DNA of 64,000 bases from Mimachlamys varia. Taxonomy: Eukaryota > Mollusca > Bivalvia > Pectinida > Pectinidae. The notes under the pieces are model-generated. The model searched no databases and was not told where the DNA came from. It saw only the letters and a list, made by a program, of their open reading frames with translations. Where the stretch lies: positions 3,486,701 to 3,550,700 of the forward strand of contig OX392541.1 of the NCBI GenBank assembly GCA_947623455.1, read 5' to 3'. Positions 25,131 through 37,500 of the stretch are shown here, in pieces. Made by a program: the position numbers and the translations under genes. Positions within the stretch are counted from its first letter, which is position 1. The number at the start of each line of letters is the position of its first letter.

Positions 25131-25695
25131 ATCTTTTCTTGTTTTTTCCCTAACTTTGATACTGTTGTTCTACACGTTTTAGGGCCCATTCCGAATATGC
25201 ACAATCTGGTCTTGCTGTTCTGTGACACTTGTCTCACAGCTATTGAGCAATGTGCATTCGACGCCTAAATTTTGATGCAAAAGATGGTGAGAATTGAAAT
25301 TAAAAAACATGTATTTGTTGTGTAAAATAATCTGTACATAAATCATACTTTCCAACCTGAAGAAAGTGTTTACAAATATCATACAAAATCGTATATATTT
25401 TCGAAATCAAAAGATCATAACCACAAAAACAGGCCAAAATTATATAACTTTGTTTATGCCTTTTATTGATGAGTATAGAAGCGCAGATATATATAAAGTT
25501 ATTTTTTGATTCAACACAAGGGTGTCATTTGAGCATTACATTTATTATCATTGTTTAAATTTACTGAGATAAAAACCGAAATGTTTTGCTGTTAAAGGTG
25601 TATTTTAGAACCCAATGAATCGAAGCAAATGTAATGAAATAAGTTCTCATATATATATATATAAAGAAACGTAATTAGTTTTCCTTGCGAAGTCG
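25131..25695. other. Non-coding stretch, nothing recognised
   Basis: AT-rich sequence between the Penelope-like relic and a foldback element, with a short TA microsatellite near 25,650-25,663. Confidence 0.4.
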
Positions 25696-25707
25696 AATAT
25701 AAAAAAA

Positions 25708-25838
25708 AAGAACAAAAAACAAAGACTTTGACACAAGGCCTTTCTGTCTCCTCAGGCTTCTCCAGGCGGAATGAAGAAGTCTGAGAAGGCAGAAAGGCCT
25801 TGCGGCAAAGTCTTTGTTTTTTGTTCTATTTTATATTT
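25708..25838. mobile_element. Foldback element with long, well-matched arms
   Basis: The arms 'agaacaaaaaacaaagactt' ... 'aaggcctttctg' and 'cagaaaggcctt' ... 'aagtctttgttttttgttct' are near-perfect reverse complements around a short loop near 25,755-25,785. It is about 130 bp with no ORF. The arms are better conserved than in the hairpins at 3269 and 3800, suggesting a younger insertion. Confidence 0.7.
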
Positions 25839-26029
25839 CTGACAGTTTATTTGCATAATCAGAATATTTCCATTAACAAATATCTCCTTTTAAACCAACA
25901 GAAATCGCCTACAATACATAATTTACATAAAACCATCACAATGCCCCTAAGGCCGTGAACACCGCGGTAAATTTACTCCAACCACTGCAAATATAAGTAC
26001 TATTGGTTTTATATGAATTACCTCTACCT

Positions 26030-26750
26030 TAATCCACTTGTCCGAGGATTTACTTTTGGGATTTCTAAGCAATTGTCCATACATTAAAGACACAACCGAC
26101 TCTCCTACCTCAGCTTCTTATCACAATCTTTACTTAAACTGTTATCAACACGGGCAGCTTACTTCTAAGCTGAATGATAAACGTGACGATTTCGATTTTC
26201 CGATCGTGAACTTTCCCTTTCTTGATAGTAACATCCCTGTTTCTCCATCCTTTGGTATTTACATGTTGCAGTTGATTTGTTTTTCTTGGGCTTGCTCTGA
26301 ATTTCGAAATTTTCGTGATAGATGTCAACTGCTGACGAACAAACTTACAACACGGGGATTTGAGAGATGCAGGTTGATGAAGACTACGGGCAAGTTTTAT
26401 GGTCGCCATTTTAATCTCATCAAGAAATATTCTGTATCTTTGTGTGATATGAAGATAGACGCTTTTTAATTTGCTTGTTAGTGTGTTTACTTGTTGTGAT
26501 TGACAATGATGACTCGGTTCTCATTTTGAGGACTGATTCTTACTTAAATGTGGCCAAGATTTACATGGCGGGTGTCGTCGATGAAGCGGAAGACGCTTAC
26601 TCTTCCGGAACACCTGGTCTTATTTTCTTGTACTTTTACGAGAGTCTCCGTGTAAATATTTCCTTTGTACCTATTTTGCCTCTTGCTTAATCGATTTTGA
26701 GTTCGGATTCTGGTTTTGTTGACGCTTTGATATTCTCTGGGTTTTTTTTT
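26030..26750 (+). pseudogene. YIDD-type retroelement, C-terminal ORF and 3' tail
   Basis: An open stretch to the stop near 26,467 encodes 'TSASYHNLYLN', 'LNDKRDDFDFPIVNFPFLD', 'SNIPVSPSFGIYMLQLI', 'CQLLTNKL' and 'KFYGRHFNLIKKYSVS'. This is the conserved region downstream of the RT palm in the element family seen as a more decayed copy at 1490-2385. The 3' tail (26,555-26,750) with 'ttccggaacacctggtctta' follows. This is the best-preserved copy in the window, but it lacks the RT catalytic part. Confidence 0.7.
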
Positions 26751-26759
26751 CTCTGACAA

Positions 26760-27170
26760 TAGTATCCGAGACCAAACTTAACCCTGACTGCAGTAAAACA
26801 GTATCTAGTTTTATGTGAATTGTCCCAGGGAAAGAAAACGTACAAAAATCCCTGAAATAGCACAACACGGACTGGAGTTAGACAAGGTTTCGAAATGGGT
26901 CATGCCCTCATTGATTAAAATTTCGCAACTTCAATTAGCCGTAAATTTATAATGAATTAGCGGATTACCACCAAATCATAACTTGACCTGTATTTTATTA
27001 TGATGAATCTGCATACCAAATAACAGTTCATTATCTTTATTCGTTAATGAGTAAATAAGCAGAAACAAAAAAGATTATGGTGGAATTACGAAGGGTAAAA
27101 CCATATAACCCCAGCTATTTCATAGCGGGGCATAAAAGTACACAATTTTAAATAAACTTTGGAGAAGTTT
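26760..27170. other. Non-coding stretch, nothing recognised
   Basis: No exon or repeat that I can support. Confidence 0.4.
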
Positions 27171-27199
27171 TAGATGTTTCTGTTTCTAGGGCTGATTTT

Positions 27200-27600
27200 A
27201 ATCTGTGATTTTTATTATTGTAGATCTGACCAATATAAAAAATTAACCCATTGCTGCATATTTGACCTCTATGACCTAAAAGTTTTTTTAAAAGAACTTT
27301 TTAGAAAATTTTGTTCTGCTCTTTTTAAGGAAGTTATTCAGCCAGAGATCATATGCATATCACTAGGAATTTTAGTATTTCAGAAAAAGTCCTTTGAAGG
27401 TTATGACATATTTCAACATAGCTTGTTCCCTTGAAAGTAGGTCAAAGTTTGCTTTTCGCAAACTTTGTTGAAGGTCATCGTGGAAATTTAAGCCAAATAT
27501 CATGACTTCACCTTTTGGTTCTTCAGAAAAGTTGTTTAAAGGAAATATTGTCAGACGCCCAGACCGACGCTGCACCACAGCTTAAGCTCACTTGGCAGTT
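27200..27600 (-). repeat. Dispersed repeat of the GACCT/AGGTCA type
   Basis: Contains 'tgacctctatgacctaaaag', 'cctttgaaggttatgac' and 'ttgaaagtaggtcaaag', and ends (minus-strand start) in 'gccaagtgagcttaagctgt'. Related blocks are at 51,090-51,485 and, more loosely, 43,000-43,340 and 38,915-39,050. Such repeats are common in bivalve genomes as I recall them; the family is not named here. Confidence 0.5.
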
Positions 27601-28725
27601 CTATGAGCTGAATGAGCTAAATGTATTGTTACACTTAATATCACTCCTGTTAATATCATGTTTTTCCGAAACACCATTTTTCCCTTTTATAATCTATGTA
27701 AATGTATTTGGTTAATATCATGTACTTTGAGGTAGTATCATCTTAATATCATGATTTTTTAACCAATCACATAAAATTTCCAAAAATGATGTAATTTCCA
27801 TCAATTTCAGATACAAATTGTACAAAATATTGAATAGAAAAAATTAAAATTTTTACCAAAACATGTGTTTCTTTTTTATGAAATGAAGCTATCTATAGAT
27901 TGAAACATCTTCATGTGTACATTGAATAGCTTATTTTTAGTTAAGGAGATTGGAAATGCACTAAATTTAGTAGAAAAACATGTTTCTCTTAATATCACAT
28001 TCCTGTTAATGTCATGTTTTTGTCTGATAAATATTACATGATATAAAGAGGAATGCGGTTTAACAGAGTAAGCCAGAAATAGCCGATATATTAAATTACA
28101 ACACAAAAACAAGGTTACTGCATGATAGAAGGTGTTCTTCTCTCAATTTATTTAGAAAAATTGCACTTGGATTAAGCATGAGCTTATAAGACGTCCACAA
28201 ACATGGCACGAACAGAAAAGACAGACCATGTTATACGTATTACACAAACAAACAGGGTTCATTGTCCTATAAATATAACGCAAGACTTACACCATACTCT
28301 TGTGGAATTCACATCCCCATACGAAATACGAAACTAACACATTTGTATACAACTTTGCATTGGTGTGTTAATATAAATAGTGAACCACCTAAAGTCGTAC
28401 CGCAACCCGAACATGCTCTGTACAATGGAATCCCGACACTGATAAACGTTAACGTTGGATTTATTGTCAAAGCATGACTTTTATATAGATAACACGTAAT
28501 GTTCTATATGATATTGTTAAAATCTAAAGCTATACTCCCCCGTGAATGAACGATAAAACCTAAACTATCTACCGGTTACGTTAGAGTTGAAATATGTCTA
28601 TGAAATAATACTTCTATACATTATACTAACATCAATTCAAACAGATTCTTGCTACTTTGCTTCAGAGGCTGACAATTATAACTAAATCTTAAGGAATTCT
28701 AGAAATGTTGGACAAAATGATTTTC
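27601..28725. other. Non-coding stretch, nothing recognised
   Basis: AT-rich, with recurring 'ttaatatcatg' words at 27,640-28,020, and no exon. Confidence 0.35.
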
Positions 28726-28731
28726 TTTATT
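28726..28731 (-). terminator. Candidate poly(A) signal of the kinase gene
   Basis: AATAAA on the minus strand, followed by a T-rich stretch ('cattttgtcc'). If used, it would give a 3' UTR of about 5.7 kb. Other AATAAA words (for example near 29,890) could serve instead. Confidence 0.2.
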
Positions 28732-30904
28732 TAGACATACAATTGAACCTGGTTCCAGTTGCTTTTCTGCAAGACTTCGTCTCTTTAGAGACCGAAAACA
28801 TTTCATTACTTCTACATCATTAAAAAGAAAAACAAAAAGACCTAACTTTTTAAAAATATTTTCAAGATAATTGAAACAAGTTTCAGACTTTTTCTATGGT
28901 GCAATTAACTCGCTGTATAAAGCCATCATAGCACTCCGACATGAAGATCACTTGAAATGAGCAAAATGGTAAAAATATGGAAGTACAGGCAAGGGAAGAA
29001 CATGGACCCTTGAGTTTGAGAACAGCACCATTTGCTGTTGGCTAGCTCACACAGCCATTAAGATTGTCAGGGGGTTACTCCCTAAACTGATGTATCCCAA
29101 TAGGAACTGTCTGTCAGTTAAGCTGTAAAATGCTGACAAAACCCCCCAGGAAGAACCGAACTTTAAAATAAAAAAAGTTTTTTCAATGTTTTTTTTTTTT
29201 ATCTTATACATCTATGGTATTCTAACAATCTTTTTAAGAAAATTATCTGATAAACACAATGGTACTCTTTATAGCTATCTGGACAATTTATAACTTTCTG
29301 AACGATTTATAACTATTTGAAATGGCTGTAATAAATCTCTCCTTTTTTTTATTATCACAGTCGTGTTTGTCCAAAAATCTAAAAAGAGACTCCTTTAAAA
29401 AGTCAACTCATTACAGATATCTGCAAAGTGAAACTTGTAATAACAGAAACACCCTCTGTGAAACAAATGTGATCTTTATATTACAGGATTAATGTCTATT
29501 TCAAACGGTGAACATCACCAACATTTACATTTAAGATTGAATCTTCCAGGCATACAATGTCATGATACACATACCGTACACATCTATTCATAGAACTTAA
29601 TTCACATTCTGAATATGAAATCTGCCAGATTTGAGAGAAAAAAAAATAGGGAAAATATAAAAAAGAAGGAAGAGGACAGTAGTACTGCCATATTAACTAA
29701 ATAACCATGATTAGGAATTCAACATATCAGAGTCAGTCCTGCTGACTGACGGGGATTTATCTGAAAAGTTTATAGAAAACAGATTGTCTGTCAAATGCAT
29801 GTAATAGGTTTCAGATCTGACCTCTTAACTTACGAAAGCTGTATATTACATCATACAATGTTCACCAATATTGAACACCATAAGGAATAAATAATCTTTA
29901 TTTATAAAAATCTATTACCCCAACATCGTAACACAGTTTATCATGAACTTGATTTTCAGGATAGTTACACATGATTTGCACAGGGAAATAAATCCGTTTT
30001 CATAAAAGAAACTTTCAAATGACTACAAAAATACAAAAAATCACTACATCTCTAATCTTCGGGTCAACAAACAATTAGATATTTATAGTAACAGAACCTG
30101 TCAGTATTCTGTGAGTCCCCATGGAGATGAATCTAAATGTTTATAAGATGTAAACAAGCGGTGGGATTTTAAGAATTCTCCATATTCTTTATGGTGTGAT
30201 AGCATATAACAAATGAGTATTTTAAATCATAGAAATAATTTTTTACCTAACCATAAAAATTTAATTTATTCACTCAACAACTGCATTAAAAATCAATAAC
30301 ATTTATCCTCGAAAGCAGAAAAAAATGATTTCAGACTAGAATATTGAAATAACTTGACAATTCTATCCTGTTACTGAATTTGCTTTCCAAATATTTTTAC
30401 AGAATAACTCACAAAATAATCTGGGATTTCGATCTCATATCTAGATTTCTTTTGTATTTTTTTAATTTAAAAATCTTACTATTGAATTAAAATAGTAAGG
30501 CATAAAATTTTCAAATCTGTTAAAATTATTCACATAAAATTTCAACATAATTGACACGATATTCTTACTTCTACATGAAAATCTTACACAACACAAGGAT
30601 AAATTCAGAAATTAGAAATCATTCACGGCTATAACATCAGATTAAATATATAAAACTGACAAAATAAACATGAGATCATAGAAAAGTCATCTATAAATGT
30701 TTGTACATCAACCAAGGAAGCAGAGAAACAAACTTGAGCTGAAAAAAAAAGAGCAAAATGTGCATGTGTTCATCCAATACCGAACCAGCATGCATATATT
30801 CTTCCGATTTCTGTCACCCAATATTTCAAAACCTTACACTCTTTACACCTAATGGGGGTTATTGTTTTAAAGTTTTGTCACTAAAGTTGATGGCTACATA
30901 TTAT
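28732..30904 (-). other. Probable 3' UTR or downstream region of the kinase gene
   Basis: AT-rich and free of credible exons on either strand. I assign it to the 3' UTR only because it follows the stop codon at 34,427 without another gene signal. Confidence 0.3.
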
Positions 30905-31945
30905 TACAGACCTAAAATTAAAGTCCCGACCTCACATAAAAGGCCTGACTCTTACTTACAGACCTGACTTAAAAGTCCCAACTCTTACTTACAGACTTGA
31001 CATGAAAGTCGAGACTCTTACTCACAGACCTGACATAAAAGGCCTGACTCTTACTTACAGACCTGACATAAAAGTCCCAACTCTTACTTACAGACTTGAC
31101 ATGAAAGTCGAGACTCTTACTCACAGACCTGACATAAAAGGCCCGACTCTTACTTACAGACCTGACATAAAAGTCCCAACTCTTACTTACAGACTTGACA
31201 TAAAAGTCCAGACTCTTACTCACAGACCTGACATAAAAGTCCAGACTCTTACTTACAGACCTAACATAAAAGTCCAGACTCTTACTTACAGACCTGACAT
31301 AAAAGTCCCGACTCTTACTCACAGACCTGACATAAAAGTCCAGACTCTTACTCACAGACCTAACATAAAAGTCCCGACTCTTACTCACAGACCTGACATA
31401 AAAGTCCAGACTCTTACTCACAGACCTAACATAAAAGTCCCGACTCTTACTCACAGACCTGACATAAAAGTCCCGACTCTTACTTACAGACCAAACATAA
31501 AAGTCCCGACTCTTACTCACAGACCTGACATAAAAGTCCAACTCTTACTTACAGACCTGACATAAAAGTCCCGACTCTTACTCACAGACCTGACATAAAA
31601 GGCCCGACTCTAACGTACAGACCTGACATAAAAGTCCTGACTCTTACTTACAGACCAAACATAAAAGTCCCGACTCTAACGTACAGACCTGACATAAAAG
31701 TCCCGACTCTTACGTACAGACCTGACATAAAAGTCCCGACTCTTACTTACAGGCCTGACATAAAAGGCCTGACTCTTACTTACAGGCCTGACATAAAAGT
31801 CCCGACTCTTACTTACAGACCTGACATAAAAGTCCCGACTCTTTCGTACAGACCTGACATAAAAGTCCCGACTCTTTCGTACAGACCTGACATAAAAGTC
31901 CAACTCTTACCTACAGACCTGACATAAAGGTCCCGACTCTGCTAC
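30905..31945. repeat. 33-bp minisatellite, about 31 copies
   Basis: The 33-bp unit contains 'gactcttactcacagacctg' and 'acataaaagtccc', with some units losing one base. Because 33 is a multiple of three, both strands show long open frames with an 11-residue repeat; these are artefacts of the array. On the minus strand each unit holds an acceptor-like 'cttttatgtcag' and, in many units, a donor-like 'gtaagtaag'. The array lies 2.5 kb beyond the stop codon of the kinase gene. Confidence 0.95.
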
Positions 31946-33290
31946 ACTAATACAAACTACAAAATATGTCCTCAAACAGATAAACATATTCTCAATCACA
32001 TCAAATTATTTTTGGCACACAATACTTATATTCCTCTCACGGCATCTTGTATCAAAATGCCCACCTTTTGTATCCATGAGGACAAAGATTATCTCCCTTC
32101 GTAACTAAAAAAATGGTTTCACCACTCAAAGCACACTCTCCTTGTATCCAGACAAACAATAGCATAGAAAGCGCTAAATGATAATATTTTTATCTAAAGG
32201 TTTTCAACAAATCAATGGAAGAGGAGAACTAACACAAAAATAAGCAGTTTGGCTGATTGCATAAGAAAAATTACTATAATCATGTACATCAATTAAACTA
32301 GATGGTTTTGTCACAAACACCGACATCAGACAAGGCCAGTAGAATACACATTATATTGGGTTGACTTGGCGAAGTGCTTACAACATACACACACACGGTG
32401 CATATTTACAACTGAGTATTATAACCAGTAAAATAATACCTGGACCAACGACAGTCTTCTCCAAAACCTGTTGTACATCATTTCAACCGAGGCATTAATT
32501 TGTTTCAGTAATTACCTTAGAAGGGAGACCACTCTAAAATAACTTGATATTATGCATTTTAAAAAATACTGTTTAACAGAATGTGGGGTAAAGGATTTGT
32601 TAGTTCTGATATTACAGAAATTTTATTTAAAATAGCCCAAATTACGAGTTTGTATTATCTGACACATATTTATATCATTGAAACAATGAAACTCCAACTT
32701 CTGTACTGCTTTCAAAGAGTGGAAAAATTCTGTGTTGCCTATGATACAATACTAGACGTAAAACTGGCTATTCAACTTCTTTAAGAAGGCATTATTTGTT
32801 TACATACATTCTGAACAAAGCTGAACCAATATTAAATGTTTTAATTTCATTACTTTGACCAAAGCCTTCAATTGTCAATAATATTCCAATTATTATCTTG
32901 GAACCAGTTTTAATAATTATCATATCATGCTAAACCTTACAAAGACAAGATGATAACAATTTTCGTTTCTTCATACATAATGTAACATGATTGCCAATTT
33001 TTTCAGATTCAGGTTTGGAAAGAAGGGGACGATTTCCCCCCAAGATAAAACTAGCTTCATTAAAGAAGAGAGAATACCAGAGGCATGTAATATTAGCATG
33101 GACAAACAAAATAAACCCATAAAAACAAGCAAAATATTGTTGGTCTCCCTATCATTGAAAAAAAGGCTAGGATCTGGTAGTTAAAACAGTCAAATTCCCA
33201 AAGCCTATTCAACTTAATTATTGTACTTCATCAAAACTACACCAGAAATGATCTGACAGGCGATTTTTCACTTTAAATGAACAGTCAGGA
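31946..33290 (-). other. Probable 3' UTR, nothing further recognised
   Basis: AT-rich, without exons or strong repeats. Same reasoning as for the stretch beyond the 33-bp array. Confidence 0.3.
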
Positions 33291-33310
33291 TAACAAGCTG
33301 ATCTGCCAAT

Positions 33311-33462
33311 CTGTGCTCACCCAGCACATTTTCTATATTGGTGGTAGGTACACCTCACCCAGCATTTTTTTCTATATTGGCGGTAGATACAGCTCACCCA
33401 GCACATTTTTCTATATTGGTGGAAGGTACACCTCACCCAGCACGTTTTCTGTGTTGCGGTTG
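33311..33462. repeat. About 39-bp tandem repeat, 3.5 copies
   Basis: Units contain 'cacccagcacatttt', 'ctatattggtggtaggta' and 'cac'. Copies diverge by several bases and one indel. Confidence 0.8.
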
Positions 33463-33584
33463 ATACAGAATAGGTGTAACTCTAGCTCTGTCATGGGTCC
33501 TGTGATACCTGCCTTCTGTTTCTTCATTGTCTCAGCCGTTTAACTCAAAGATGCCTCACAGGCAGCATATATTTATAGCCACAC

Positions 33585-33728
33585 GCTATGACGATCAATA
33601 CAGGCCGCGCTGTATGACGGCCGACATAGACAGGCCACGTTGTTCAATGACAGACAGAGGCCACACTGTACAATGACAGAAAGAGGCCACGCCGTACAAC
33701 GACAGAAAGAGGCCACGCCGTACAGCAC
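33585..33728. repeat. About 25-bp tandem repeat, degenerate, 5 copies
   Basis: The unit is close to 'acagaaagaggccacgccgt'+'acaac'. The right-hand copies are best matched and the left-hand ones are decayed. Confidence 0.7.
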
Positions 33729-33946
33729 AGTGTTATCTTACGTGCGGCATGGTGAACGGACAGGGAATCTGATATCAGCCCAAGAGTGAAACGGATCCAA
33801 CATCTGTGGAATTTTGTCTGTGAACACATTTCCTTGCTATCTAGTCTTCCATTGAGTCAGTCCTAGGACGCTGTGTATGACGTCCACATTGTTCATGCAG
33901 ACATAAGTTATTGTGCAGCATTACCAAGCATATTGTACAAAATTCT

Positions 33947-34224
33947 GTTACCATGACAACATGATATGACATAATTGTCCTTTGCTTACTGTCAGTTGCC
34001 ATGGCAACAGCGAAATTGAAAGCTGTACAACATATCTACACTTACAAGTGGGATTATTTACAATTCTCACGAAAATAGCTTTTTTTTTTATTAAATGTCT
34101 CCATGTCAACCATTTACACGATTTTTTTCTGAAACAACCTCAATCTCTCAACCATAGCATAGGTGTCCATGGCAACCACATCAATGTCCATGACAACCAG
34201 TCACCATGTGGTCTCCATGGTAAA
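33947..34224. promoter_or_regulatory. Cluster of RFX X-box-like palindromes
   Basis: 33995-34008 is gttgccatggcaac, a perfect 14-base palindrome that fits the RFX X-box consensus. Related words occur at 33947 (gttaccatgacaac), 34163 (gtgtccatggcaac), 34184 (atgtccatgacaac) and 34211 (gtctccatggtaaa). They lie within 500 bases downstream of the kinase stop codon. Binding is inferred from sequence only; they could also be remnants of a degenerate repeat. Confidence 0.4.
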
Positions 34225-34426
34225 ATCAACTCATCTTTATAAAACGGCAGGCAGTTTCCACAACAACCAGGATTGTTATCAGCTTCTGTGGCATTAGGAA
34301 AGATATAATTTCTGCCCAAAATAAAATACTGAACCAGTGTCAAAGGTAAAAAGTTGTGATGGATTTTTTCAAAAGCTGCAGATGAGAATTTCAACGATGG
34401 ACCCTGAGATAGCGTGTGTAATGTTG

Positions 34427-34510
34427 TCACCAGTTAGCCAGACCTGGCTTGCTTAACGTCATAAAGTAGATTTGACAGCAGGACCCCGATCGCACAGAGG
34501 AGAAGAACAC
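34427..34510 (-). CDS. MAP4K4/TNIK/MINK1: Kinase gene, last coding exon (C-terminus and stop)
   Basis: Acceptor 'tttttacag' at 34,511, then 27 codons and TGA at 34,427-34,429. It encodes [12 protein letters not shown] and [15 protein letters not shown], the almost invariant end of the CNH region. The phase joins exactly to the exon at 34978. The short tail SKPGLANW replaces the vertebrate endings but keeps the final Trp. Confidence 0.95.
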   Translation of the reverse strand: MFFSSVRSGSCCQIYFMTLSKPGLANW

Positions 34511-37500
34511 CTGTAAAAATGATACAATACAATTAGCGGGTGATACAATCAATTCCTTTCCAAACAAATATGGCAAACACTTAAAAACAAACCCAAACTA
34601 AAATGCCTGAAATGATGATGGTTCGTATCATAAACAAGATTTAGATTTACCTCCCTTTTGAGCAGGCATTATTAGGCATAAATCATTTCCATGGAGACAT
34701 CATCATATTGTTGAGAAATTGACTTGTGAAATTTCCAATTTTTTCTTTATTGGTGATAGACAAGATTCACCAATGACAGTCATGTCATTTCACTAAAATA
34801 TTTCTGAGTTAAATTTTGCTATAATTCTGGAAAAAATAAATTGGACGGCCATTTCATGGTGGGGGCACAATAAACGCTGCAGGATTTAAATCAAATGCAA
34901 CCTCAAATCGGTCCACTTTTTAAATATACTTAAAAATTCAATGGCTGAATCACAATTTGATTTATAATCCAACCTACCTTGTCATTCCTCTCACACAAGA
35001 ACTTGAGTTTCTGAGCTTTCTTATGCATAAACACTCCATCGAGGTGTCCTGTCTCGGCGGCGCGGATTTCTATGGCCTTGTTTCCCCAGCCCATAACCTG
35101 CCCCGTACTGATATAGGCTGAAACACATCAACAGGGGTTAGCACATCAAACGTGAAAAACAAACGCCACATAATTATTCAATTTGTTTTAATTTACTTAA
35201 AGTCAGTGAAAAATCTACAAAACGATCCCAGAGTCCTACACCCAACAGAATTTTTTTGGTGACTCTTAGAATTTCAGAAAATACTGAAATTTAAATTAAT
35301 GACCACTGAAAACATCCTTTTTTAAAAGGTAGAAACGATAATTTCGAGAAATGGTTGTATACTTTACACTTGATAAACAAGGAATTCTGTGGTAATCATT
35401 CTTAGTGCTACCAAAGTGGATTATCTCCCTTTACATAGAAAATTTCCTCTCATATAAAGGTACTTACCTACGGAGGTTGGGAGCTCCCCCCATTGTAGAA
35501 CTACGTTTTTAGTGACACGGCCGTTTGAATCAACATAGACGCCTTCATCTAAAAATAAACCAAACACAAACCATAATAATCATATTTGTAAACATTTTCT
35601 ACAGGAATGAAAGTATGAATTCTGTTAAGATTATTTTACACAACCAATAAATGTTTTATGTGATGTTTTTTGCTGACAAGTGCAATACTTGTCATCAAAT
35701 AAAGGTGACAGGGAACATATTGTACTAGTCATCGAAAAGTCACATAAAAACATATTTTGGTTGTGTAAAATAATAATTTTTACATAAATAATGATAATCA
35801 TACCTTTTATTTTGCTTTTTTAACTTTCTTTCTGACAAATTCATCAAGCAGTATACAGTGTTCCTCTTGTTAAAAAACATCCTGGCGACTACACCATGTG
35901 TAACAGGAGAGAGAATAGTGTTTCCACCGGGGTGCGACCCCTTGATACCCAGCTTCCTCGTAACACTGACATTTCAGCGAGAGTACAATTACCCTCATAA
36001 ATAAGGGTTTACATGCTAAATTTATGCCAGGCTCAAACTACAGACAGTCATTTATTTATTTATTTTTTAAAATTTTGATCAGATAGTTGGAGATAAGCGT
36101 CGCTATGAAGAAGATGTAAACGAGAACTTACTATTGTAGCAGAGCAGTAACAGCATGCCGTTGGTGTTGGGTAGAACGACTATCGTGTGTGGTGTGATGG
36201 GACCCTGGGTCTGAAACAGACACATCACAAATCTTATATAAAATAGTCAAAAAGTATATACTGCCACAAATTATAAATCACAAAATTTCAACTCAACAAA
36301 AGACAATACTGATGTGGAAACTGATGTAAAGAGAGAAATTATAATACATCCATATTTATATGTAATTTGATTCGGTGAAAACAAACCACATAATAATAAA
36401 GAAATTGCTAAGATGATGATAAATCCAGTCCATAATTCATAGGCAGTGTCTTATGGACAATTTTATATATCTGCTATTTCTTTTTATTGATAAATTGATA
36501 AAAAAGAAAGAAAAGAGAACATTAATATCTTCTTCTTGAGGATCTTTAAAGAATTTTAGTTTGTTGCTACGTGTTGATCTGGAAGGTTTTAAGTCAATCC
36601 TAAAATCGACGAGATGTCATGCAATAATATCACCTAGAAACATACATCAGCATTTTATATAAGAACAGAAATCACTGGATTTCACTTAGGGTGAAATATA
36701 TTAATAGCAATCAATGGAAAAAAGGAAAGTCTCCATCAACAAAACATATGGGAGGAGAAAATTAAAACATGCAGTTCTACAAAGTTGCAAGGCTACAAAA
36801 ATATGTATGCCATGGACACAAAATGAACCAAAGTTCCAAAATTACATAACATTCAAGGAAATGTATTATACATGAAACATAACATTTTAATATATAAAAC
36901 ATGGCTGTTCAAACTAAGTGTTCAGACTTAAATATTCAACTGTCCACTTTGAACAATCAGACTTGAACCCAAATATGTATGCAGACCCAATTTGTTTGCA
37001 CATTGAGTGTTCAGATTCGACTATTATACATCTCAAGTAGGGTTGTGCCATGCTGTTAATGAAAGATAAATGACTGTAGGAATTTTAATAGTAGGTAGGC
37101 TGCAGCTGTCGATACAATAGGAGGTAAAATATATGGCTCTAGCCAGGGGCACAGCCATAGGAGATAGTCCAAGATATACAGAAATCTGTAAGTAATGTCA
37201 TTGCTAAATGATTTCAATTTTTTAAAAAATAAATAAATAATAGAGATACAGATTTAAAAAAAATAATAAAAAATATATATAAATTACATGATCCTTATTT
37301 TCTTTAGTTATTTTTTAAACTTGTCAAAAGAAATCATTGATTTGTCTTTAATTCGTCAAACTGAATATGGTTTTTTTTCAATACAATGATATTCCAGTAA
37401 CTTGTAACAGATGATAGAGATAGGGAGGATTGAGAGAGGTATAGCTGATTCAGCAGGCCGTCAGTAGTTTGTAGGTCTTACCCGAGACAGCCCTTTCACC

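Noticed and set aside
30905..31945. Open frames of about 190 residues (11-residue DFYVRSVSKSR-like repeat)
   Set aside because: A result of the 33-bp period; no splice or start support, and it lies beyond the stop codon of the kinase gene.
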